A stretch of DNA of 64,000 nucleotides, taken from contig JAJDEQ010000102.1 in NCBI GenBank assembly GCA_029259695.1, forward strand, positions 1 through 64,000, in the 5' to 3' direction. The translations under genes and the position numbers were made by a program. The notes under the pieces are model-generated. The model saw only the letters and a program-made list of their open reading frames with translations. It was not told where the DNA came from and ran no database searches. Origin of the DNA: Planctomycetota bacterium. GTDB taxonomy: Bacteria > Planctomycetota > B15-G4. How positions within the stretch are numbered: position 1 is the stretch's first letter; each line of letters starts with the position of its first letter. Below, in pieces: positions 54,160 to 60,983 of the stretch.

Positions 54160-55607
54160 GGCTGTGTCTCCACGTTCTTCTTCGGTCCGTCGGGCTTCTT
54201 CGATGGGCCGCCCGATGCCTTGCGGCCCTTGCCCCTGGCGCCGGCCTTGCCCTTGGCGCCGGCCTTGCTCTTGCCGGCGGCCTGCTTGCTGCCGGCCGTC
54301 TTGCCGCCGGCTGTCTTGCCGCCGGCCGCCGGCTTCGCGGGCGTCGCGGCGCGCCGTTCGGCCTCGTGCGTGCGCCAGAGCTGGATCTGGTTCCAGAAGT
54401 GCTCGGTGAACTGGTCGTGCTCGTGCTCGGGGAACAGGGCCACGACCTTCTGACGCACCGCGTCGCGGGCGTCATCACCGCGGAAGTACTCGTCGGCCAC
54501 CTCGTCGAGCTGCCCCAGGTGCTCCTCGCAGAAGGCCTCGAAGCGCTCCACGTCGAGACGTTCGCGGGCGATCGCTCCGTAGGCGGCGAGCTTCTCGCGC
54601 AGCGGCATGTCGGGGTTCTCGTCGGCGATGGCGAAGAACGGGCCCCAGTCGAGCGCGGTGCGCATCGGCCGCCTGGTCGCCGCGCAGAAGATCGACCAGC
54701 GCAGCTTGGACAGCACCAGCCAGGGGAAGTGGTAGTGCAACGACGTGACCTGGGAGTCGGGGCAGGCGTTGGCGAAGTCGATCGGGTGCCAGCTGTGCCC
54801 GTCTTCGCCGACCTGTCGCAACGCTTCGCAGCTGTTGAAGTCCCAGCCGAAGAAGGTGTTGATCGTGAGCGTCATGTTCTCGATCAGCTCGCGGTCTTCG
54901 GCGCTCAGGAAGTCACGCTCCAGGCCGTAGCGCTCGTGTAACGGAGCGGCCGGGTCGTAGAGCACGGGGTTGAGCTGGGGGCCCACCCCGATGCAGCGCA
55001 CGAACATGTCGAACGGGTCGACGGCCTTCTGCAGGTGCATCACCAGCCGGCCGCTCTCGTCGTAGGCCTTGCGCAGTCGTTCCTCGTCGTCGATGCGGTT
55101 GACGCCGCGCCAGGCCCCGCCGTCGTAGGGCTTCATGAACATCGGGTAGCCGAGCTGCTTGCCGATGTCACCCAGGTCGAACATGCGCGCGTAGCGCTCG
55201 AGCGTGGGCTGCAGGTCCTCGGACGGCTCGTACTCCTTGGGCGGCACCATCCAGGTGTCGGGCACGGGCAGGCCGAGGCGCATCATGGCGCAGTAGGTGG
55301 TCTGCTTCTCCATCGACTGGAGCGACCAGGGGTTGTTCAGCACGTAGGTCCCGTCGAGCAGGATCGCTTTTTTGATCCACTCGCGGCTCGTGTGGTACCA
55401 GTGCGTGAGCCGGTCGAGCACCACGTCGTAGCGCGGCGCGGCGCGCAGGTCGTAGGGCTCGATCGTCAGCCGCTCGACCTCGAAGCGCACGTTGTCTGGA
55501 CCGAGCTTCAGCTCCAGGTCGAGCTTGCGCAGGATCTGCTCGTAGCAGAGGGGCCAGCAGAGGTCGGCACCCAGCGAAAGGCCGATCCTGCGCGTTACAT
55601 TTGCCAC
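54156..55607 (-). CDS. ATP-grasp ligase with Lys/Ala/Gly-rich tail
   Basis: A 483-residue protein. The N-terminal pre-ATP-grasp domain (1-110) leads to the ATP-binding core: YPMFMKPYDGGAWRGV (Lys and Gly loop, about 153-168) and metal-binding FGWDFNSCEAL and HPIDFANACPDS (about 255-290). This arrangement resembles RimK-like amide/peptide ligases joining a carboxylate to an amine. From about residue 423 on, the tail is a histone-H1-like series of KTAGG, KAGAKGK and similar units with many Lys. GTG 55607 has GGGAG 6 bases upstream. Flanked by two esterases, it probably makes an amide or peptide metabolite or modifies a protein; the tail may bind nucleic acid or anionic polymers. Confidence 0.85.
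   Translation of the reverse strand: MANVTRRIGLSLGADLCWPLCYEQILRKLDLELKLGPDNVRFEVERLTIEPYDLRAAPRYDVVLDRLTHWYHTSREWIKKAILLDGTYVLNNPWSLQSMEKQTTYCAMMRLGLPVPDTWMVPPKEYEPSEDLQPTLERYARMFDLGDIGKQLGYPMFMKPYDGGAWRGVNRIDDEERLRKAYDESGRLVMHLQKAVDPFDMFVRCIGVGPQLNPVLYDPAAPLHERYGLERDFLSAEDRELIENMTLTINTFFGWDFNSCEALRQVGEDGHSWHPIDFANACPDSQVTSLHYHFPWLVLSKLRWSIFCAATRRPMRTALDWGPFFAIADENPDMPLREKLAAYGAIARERLDVERFEAFCEEHLGQLDEVADEYFRGDDARDAVRQKVVALFPEHEHDQFTEHFWNQIQLWRTHEAERRAATPAKPAAGGKTAGGKTAGSKQAAGKSKAGAKGKAGARGKGRKASGGPSKKPDGPKKNVETQP
54232..54335 (-). repeat. Coding 15-bp repeat in the ATP-grasp tail
   Basis: Approximate 15-base units (plus strand TTGCCGCCGGCCGTC) encode KTAGG-type pentapeptides. Copies are imperfect. 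Frame is kept because the unit is a multiple of three. Confidence 0.75.
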
Positions 55608-55670
55608 CGGAAACTCCCTGGAGTCGTCTGCCCGCTCACCGCTTGAACCGTCCAGCCTGGAACGGGGCGC

Positions 55671-56906
55671 CTATTCATAAACCATCCACAGGGGCCCCGG
55701 GAAGAGCCACGAGAGGCCCTCCCGCAGGCGATCGCGCCAGGCCTCCCAGTTGTGGCCGTCGCGCGCCTCGGTGTAGCGCACCGACATGCCGGTGGACTGC
55801 AGCAGCGGGAGCAGCGAACGGTTCTCGTAGATCAGCGATTCGTAGATGCCGCAGCTCACGAAGATGTTGCTGGCCGGGCCGCCCGGAGCCTTGCGGAAGG
55901 CGTTCACGAAGCGCACCACCGGATCGAACAGGGGGCCGCGGGTGTGGTCGCCGATGTCGGTGAAGGCGAAGGAACCGGACTGCAACAGCAGGTTGCCGAA
56001 GGTGCCGGGGTGACGCCACGCCGTGGACAGGGTCGCCACGGCGCCGAAGCTGGCGCCCATCAGGCCCCGGGCGGCCGGCTTGTCCACCAGCGGGTAGCGT
56101 GACTCGAGGGCCGGCAGCAGCTCGGTGGCGATGAAGCGTGCGTGGCGCTCGTCGTCGGCGTACTCCTTCAGCCGGTCCCCCGGGGGCGTGAGCGCGACGA
56201 TCATCGGCGGGATCTCGAGCCGGTGGATCAGGTTGTCGAGCACGGCCTTGAACGAGGAGAACTTCAGGTAGTCGGTGCCGTCGTGGGCGACCAGCAGCGG
56301 GTAGCGGCGCGTCTCGCGGTAGCGCGCCGGCAGGTAGACCTGCAGCGGCCGCGGGCCCCCCAGGGCGTCGCTCTGCACGACGTGATCGTGGATCGTCCCG
56401 ACCCGGGCCTCGCTGTCCTCGAAGGTCCACTCCGGCACTTCGTAGCCGTCGGTCTGGCAGACCGAGTTGCTGCCGAACGGGTCGTGGGCCCGCTGCGGGT
56501 TGAAGGGGTCGTGGATCAGCTCGCGCGTCGTGCCGTAGTCGACGAGGAACTTGTACTCCACGCGCGAGGACCGGCGCAGCTCCAACACGTGGGTCCACAG
56601 GTTGGTGCCTTCGATGCGCGTGAAGGCCTGGGACGACGGCATGCCGTAGATCCAGTGTTGCAGGGACACGCTGTCCACGTCGCCGCGGAACACGAACGTG
56701 GCGCGGGTCTCGTCGATCAGCGGGAAGGCGTTGTTCTGCAGGAACAGCTCGACCGCCTCCCCGTCGGGGACGCCGTCCCGCATGAGGTCGCGGATGGCGG
56801 GGTGCGGCGGCGTGTGATCCTCCGGCGTCGCCGGCGGCTGGGCCAGGGGATCTTCGCGGCCCCCGGACAGGTTGGCGTCACCGGTGTCGACGGGTCCATG
56901 CATCAT
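55671..56906 (-). CDS. Enterochelin-esterase-like hydrolase with N-terminal beta domain
   Basis: A 411-residue protein. Residues about 60-160 are a CBM48/E-set-like beta domain (ATFVFRGDVDSVSLQHW, RVEYKFLVDYG, HDPFNPQRAHDPFGSNSV). The esterase domain follows: PLLVAHDGTDYLKF, nucleophile Ser in RGLMGASFGAVATL (about 293), and C-terminal DGHNWEAWRDRL (His). This is the Fes/enterochelin-esterase layout, although the substrate need not be a siderophore. ATGATGA: the start overlaps the stop of the upstream S51-like gene. There is no signal peptide, so it is cytoplasmic. Confidence 0.88.
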   Translation of the reverse strand: MMHGPVDTGDANLSGGREDPLAQPPATPEDHTPPHPAIRDLMRDGVPDGEAVELFLQNNAFPLIDETRATFVFRGDVDSVSLQHWIYGMPSSQAFTRIEGTNLWTHVLELRRSSRVEYKFLVDYGTTRELIHDPFNPQRAHDPFGSNSVCQTDGYEVPEWTFEDSEARVGTIHDHVVQSDALGGPRPLQVYLPARYRETRRYPLLVAHDGTDYLKFSSFKAVLDNLIHRLEIPPMIVALTPPGDRLKEYADDERHARFIATELLPALESRYPLVDKPAARGLMGASFGAVATLSTAWRHPGTFGNLLLQSGSFAFTDIGDHTRGPLFDPVVRFVNAFRKAPGGPASNIFVSCGIYESLIYENRSLLPLLQSTGMSVRYTEARDGHNWEAWRDRLREGLSWLFPGPLWMVYE

Positions 56907-57856
56907 GCGACGGCCTGCCTCTCGCTCGGGAGCGCTTCCACCTGCCCCGACGTCTGCAGCTGACGCGTCGGCCCGTGAGCGGTCCAGCCCGTGCCGTCGA
57001 AGTCGATGCGGCAGTGCTCGTCGAGCGCGGCGCACACGCGGGGCGCGAAGCGTCGGGCGAAGATCGCCACGCGCACCGGGTCTCCCAGGCGCAGGCGCCG
57101 GCGCGCGTGAGGCAGCGCCACCAGACCCGGACAGATGCCCAGGCCCGTCTCCAGCACCTCGGGGTTGCCGGGGCCCTGGGGTGGCGTGTCGTGGAACACG
57201 ACCAGTCGATTGGTGAGCACCATGGCACCCGCCGCCCAGGCCACCACCGGCCGGTCGCCGCCGGCGGCCCACGCGTCGAGGATCCCGAACAGGCGCAGCC
57301 GGTTGAGCAGCACGACCACGTGCCCGCCGGCGATGGCGAGGGCGCCGCTCTGGTCGAGCAGGGTCCGCACCTCGTCTCGCTGGCGCGCGAGGCTCTCGCG
57401 CTCGCCCGGTTTCCAGTGGGCCTCGAACTCGGCGTGCACTTCGCGCACGCGCTCCAGGTGGTGCGCGTCCAGTGCGGCCAGGGCGGCCAGGGCGTCGGCC
57501 CGCTCGGGGATGATCAGCTCCGCTTCGCCGTCGCGGCGGAACAGCTCGCGGGCCGCCTCCAGGGCGTGGTCGAGGCGGCCCCTGTACAGCTCCTGCAGGT
57601 TGCGCAGCAGGTCGTGACGGTCGATCACGGCCTGGTGGAACTCGGGGTCGTCGACGAAGACTTCCTCGATGCGCGAGTAGAGCCGCAGGTTCTCGCAGGG
57701 GTGGCCCACGTGCGCGCGCAGCTCCTCGTCCTCGGACTCGCGCTCCTCCCAACCGGCGGTGACCAGGGCCAGCGGGGCCTCGACGTCGAGCGAATCGATC
57801 GCGTCCTTCACGATCGGCTCGAGACGCTGGGGGCCGAGCAGCACGAAGTGTGGCAA
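56903..57856 (-). CDS. S51/type-1-glutamine-amidotransferase-like protein lacking the catalytic Ser
   Basis: About 317 residues. The fold looks like cyanophycinase/dipeptidase E (S51): GALAIAGGHVVVLLNRLRLF, then VVAWAAGAMVLTNRL, where S51 enzymes have SAGAM, and LGICPGLVALPHARRRLRL. The nucleophile Ser is Ala, so it may be non-catalytic. An inserted helical region (LRLYSRIEEVF...ELYRGRLDHALEAARELF) is not typical of S51. I prefer TTG 57856 because GAGG lies 6 bases upstream and the product then begins MPHFVLLGPQR; GTG 57910 is the long alternative. It heads the operon with two esterases and an ATP-grasp ligase. The S51 assignment is by motif only. Confidence 0.65.
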   Translation of the reverse strand: MPHFVLLGPQRLEPIVKDAIDSLDVEAPLALVTAGWEERESEDEELRAHVGHPCENLRLYSRIEEVFVDDPEFHQAVIDRHDLLRNLQELYRGRLDHALEAARELFRRDGEAELIIPERADALAALAALDAHHLERVREVHAEFEAHWKPGERESLARQRDEVRTLLDQSGALAIAGGHVVVLLNRLRLFGILDAWAAGGDRPVVAWAAGAMVLTNRLVVFHDTPPQGPGNPEVLETGLGICPGLVALPHARRRLRLGDPVRVAIFARRFAPRVCAALDEHCRIDFDGTGWTAHGPTRQLQTSGQVEALPSERQAVA

Positions 57857-58054
57857 GGGGAACCTCGCGGAGGGCTCGTTCGGGAGCGTGGGCCGGCGGG
57901 CGAATGGCACCGCGAGCGCGCACCGGCGGCGAATGACACCGATTCTAACGCATGCGTGCCCGGATCGATCGCTGTTCGGGGACGATCGGCTCCCGAAGGC
58001 CCCGATCCGTCTCGAGCCTCAAGCGCCGTGGCGCCGGGGAACGATGAAGGGCCC

Positions 58055-58690
58055 ATGAAGACCACGGCCAGATCGATCCTGTTCGCTGCTCCGGCGGCTC
58101 TCTGCCTGACCCTCGCCCTGGGCGCCTGCGGCTCGGGCGCCGCCTCGGGCGCCGCCTCGGGCGGTGAGGACCCGGCGCCGGCCCAGGCCCGCGCCGGGGG
58201 CGGCGGCGCCGCCGAGACCACCGCGCGCCAGCGACCCGACGCCCCGGCCCCGCGCAAGGACCTGTTCGCCAACTCCTTCATCAACCGTCCGGCACCCACC
58301 TTCGCGGTCGAGCAGTGGCTCACCGCCGTGCCCGAGGTGAAGGGCAAGATGGCGCTGATCGATTTCTGGGCCACCTGGTGTCCGCCGTGCCGCAAGGCGA
58401 TCCCGGAGCTGAATCGCATCCACGCGAAGTTCCGCGATCGCTTGAACGTGATCGGGCTGTCGAGCGAGTCGGCCGCCGCCGTGCGTGAGATGCGCAGCCC
58501 CCAGATCGACTACGCCCTCGCCATCGACACCCAGGGCCGCATGGCATCGGCCATGGGCGTGCGCGGCATCCCCCACATCGTGATCGTGGACCCGGAGGGC
58601 ATCGTGCGCTGGGAGGGCTTCCCCTTCACGCCGGGACACGAGCTCACCGAGGACGTGGTCGAGCAGTTGCTGGACACCTACGTCGACTGA
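58055..58690 (+). CDS. TlpA-like thioredoxin-fold lipoprotein
   Basis: A 211-residue protein. The lipobox is LGAC (Cys25), then a Gly/Ala/Ser linker built from a short GAAS repeat. The thioredoxin fold (about 75-205) has WATWCPPCRK with Cys109 and Cys112, and a cis-Pro in GVRGIPHIVIVD. It would reduce disulfides or assist cytochrome c maturation on the outer face of a membrane. It is divergent from the ATP-grasp operon across about 200 bases. Confidence 0.92.
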   Translation: MKTTARSILFAAPAALCLTLALGACGSGAASGAASGGEDPAPAQARAGGGGAAETTARQRPDAPAPRKDLFANSFINRPAPTFAVEQWLTAVPEVKGKMALIDFWATWCPPCRKAIPELNRIHAKFRDRLNVIGLSSESAAAVREMRSPQIDYALAIDTQGRMASAMGVRGIPHIVIVDPEGIVRWEGFPFTPGHELTEDVVEQLLDTYVD

Positions 58691-58801
58691 TCGGGGGCCC
58701 TTGCCCGATCCGGCACCGGTGCGAGATGGTCTCGACCGGCTCCGACCGCTGGTTCCGTAAGATGGTGGCGACCATCGCGGAAGCTCGGCGGAGAACCGAA
58801 C

Positions 58802-59746
58802 ATGGGAAGAGCGACTCGCAGCGCTGCGGGACTGATCCTGACCTGCATGGCGACCGTCCCGGTCGTGGCCCAGGATCCCCCTCCCGGCACGGAGATCTAC
58901 ATCGTGCCGCTCGCCCGGGCCGGTGTGGGTGAGCCCGGTGCCCGCTCGCTGACGGTGGGCGAGCCGCGCCGCGTGACCGACAGGCAGGGTTACGACAACC
59001 AGCCCGCGTTCACGCCCGACGGCAGCGGCCTGCTGTTCACGTCGGTCGACGAGGACGATCAGGCTGACACCTGGCGCTACGACATCGAGGCGCGTCGCCT
59101 TGCACAGGTGACACGCACCGCGGAGAGCGAGTACTCACCGCTGGTCACGCCGCGCGGCGATCGCTTCAGTGTCGTGCGCGTCGAGGCCGACGACCGTCAG
59201 CGGCTGTGGCAGTTTGCCCTCGACGGCGGCGAACCGCGTCTCGTGCTCGAGCAGGTGCAGCCGGTGGGCTACCACGCCTGGATCGACGACGAGCGCCTGA
59301 TGCTGTTCGTGCTGGGTGATCCGGCCGAACTCCACGTGGCCAACGCGACCACGGGCGAGTCGCAGCTCGTGGCCGCGGACATCGAGCGTTCGCTCGCGCT
59401 CGTGCCGGGCCGCCGGACGGCGGTCTTCCTGCAGCGTCGCGAGGGCATCCCGCCCGACGCAGTGGGCGACGAGTCCTGGTGGGTGATGGAGCTCGACCTC
59501 GCGACGCTGGGCACGCGCCCCCTCGTGCGCAGCCTCGTGGACAGCCGTGACTTCGCCTGGACGCCCGACGGCACGTTGTTGATGGCGAACGGTTCGGTGC
59601 TCCACGGCTGGGACGGGGATCCCGCCGAGGGCTGGTACGCCGTCGCCGACTTCGCGTCCTACGGCATGGTCGGCATCACGCGCCTGGCGGTGAGTCCGGC
59701 CGGTGACTGGCTGGCCCTGGTGGTCGAGGAAGCCCCGCCCCGTTGA
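58802..59746 (+). CDS. Exported PD40-type beta-propeller protein
   Basis: A 314-residue protein. The signal peptide ends VPVVAQD (about residue 24). WD40-like (PD40/TolB) blades follow: YDNQPAFTPDGSGLLFTSVD, EYSPLVTPRGDRFSVVR and RDFAWTPDGTLLMANG, about six in total. It is a likely periplasmic binding or scaffold protein; no enzyme domain is fused. It overlaps the next gene by TTGA, so they are co-translated. Confidence 0.8.
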   Translation: MGRATRSAAGLILTCMATVPVVAQDPPPGTEIYIVPLARAGVGEPGARSLTVGEPRRVTDRQGYDNQPAFTPDGSGLLFTSVDEDDQADTWRYDIEARRLAQVTRTAESEYSPLVTPRGDRFSVVRVEADDRQRLWQFALDGGEPRLVLEQVQPVGYHAWIDDERLMLFVLGDPAELHVANATTGESQLVAADIERSLALVPGRRTAVFLQRREGIPPDAVGDESWWVMELDLATLGTRPLVRSLVDSRDFAWTPDGTLLMANGSVLHGWDGDPAEGWYAVADFASYGMVGITRLAVSPAGDWLALVVEEAPPR

Positions 59747-60903
59747 ACGTGCTCGTGGTGGGGGCCGGCGTCTTCGGCGTCACCGCCGCGTACGAACTGC
59801 AGACCCGGGGTCACGCGGTGACGCTGTGCGACCCGGGGCCGGTGCCCCATCCGTTGGCCGCGTCCACCGACGTGAGCAAGGCCGTGCGTCTCGACTACGG
59901 CGACGACACGTTCTACTGGGACCTCGCGCTGCGCGCGCTCGAGCGCTGGCGCGGGTGGAACGATGCCTTCGGCGAACGCCTGTTCCACGAGGACGGACTG
60001 GTGCTCATGGCCGGCGGCCCCATGGCCCCGGGCGGCTTCGAGTACGAGAGCTACGTGCAGTTGCGGGCCCGGGGCCTGGCGCCCCGGCGTCTCGACCGGG
60101 CCGGGCTGGCCGCCGCCATGCCCGCCTGGCGACCGGACGACTTCCCCGACGGCTACCTCAACCCCGTGGGCGGCTGGGCCCGCAGCGGACTCGTGATGGA
60201 GCGCCTGCTCGGCGCGGCCCAGGCGTGCGGCGTGCAGCTACGCCCCGACTGCGGCATCGAGCGACTGCTGATGGAAGACGGCCGCGTGAGCGGTGCACGC
60301 ACGACCCAGGGCGAGACGCTGTCGGCCGACGTGACGGTGGTGGCGGTCGGCGCCTGGACCGGGCGCATCGTGCCCGAGCTGGCCGGCGCCTTGCGCAGCG
60401 TGGGCCAACCGGTGTTCCTGTTCCGGGTGGACGAGCCCGAGCGCTGGCAGCCGCCGCACTTCCGGCCGTGGGCCGCCGACGTGATGCGCACCGGCTACTA
60501 CGGCTTCCCCGCCCTGCCGGCCGACGCGGGCGACCTGGCCGGCGCGGTCAAGGTGGCCCACCACGGCGCCGGCGTGCCGATCGATCCCGACGCCCCGCGC
60601 GAGGTCAGCCCGGAGCAGGAGCGCGCCTGCCGTGACTTCCTGCGGGGCGTGTTCCCCGCGCTCGCCGACGCACCCCTGGCGGCCACGCGACTGTGCCTGT
60701 ACTGCGAGGCGGCGGGCGGCGACTTCCTGATCGACCGGCACCCGGACCTCGCGGGGCTGGTCGTGGCGGCCGGCGGCAGCGGTCACGCGTTCAAATTCGC
60801 CCCGGTGCTGGGGGAGCTGGTGGCCGACGTCGTGGAGCAGGGTGGGGACGTCGTGGACCGGCGCTTCCGCTGGCGTCGTCCGCGGGCCTACCGGCGCCGC
60901 TGA
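59743..60903 (+). CDS. FAD-dependent oxidoreductase, monomeric sarcosine oxidase type
   Basis: A 386-residue protein. NVLVVGAGVFGVTAAYEL at the N-terminus is the FAD-binding Rossmann motif. The C-terminal RLCLYCEAAGGDFLIDRHP matches the segment of monomeric sarcosine/N-methyl-amino-acid oxidases in which Cys (LCLYC) binds FAD covalently, and GGSGHAFKFAPVLGEL is the conserved end. It oxidises an N-methyl or cyclic amino acid, releasing hydrogen peroxide. The start is TTG, overlapping the stop of the propeller gene; GTG 59749 is an alternative but would cut into the Rossmann strand. No signal peptide. Confidence 0.9.
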   Translation: MNVLVVGAGVFGVTAAYELQTRGHAVTLCDPGPVPHPLAASTDVSKAVRLDYGDDTFYWDLALRALERWRGWNDAFGERLFHEDGLVLMAGGPMAPGGFEYESYVQLRARGLAPRRLDRAGLAAAMPAWRPDDFPDGYLNPVGGWARSGLVMERLLGAAQACGVQLRPDCGIERLLMEDGRVSGARTTQGETLSADVTVVAVGAWTGRIVPELAGALRSVGQPVFLFRVDEPERWQPPHFRPWAADVMRTGYYGFPALPADAGDLAGAVKVAHHGAGVPIDPDAPREVSPEQERACRDFLRGVFPALADAPLAATRLCLYCEAAGGDFLIDRHPDLAGLVVAAGGSGHAFKFAPVLGELVADVVEQGGDVVDRRFRWRRPRAYRRR

Positions 60904-60983
60904 GGGCGCGGGGCCACTCGCGGTGCGCGTCGCGCACTGTTTTCGTCGGCAGGAGTCCTCCGGCGTTGTTCGCGTCGGATGGC

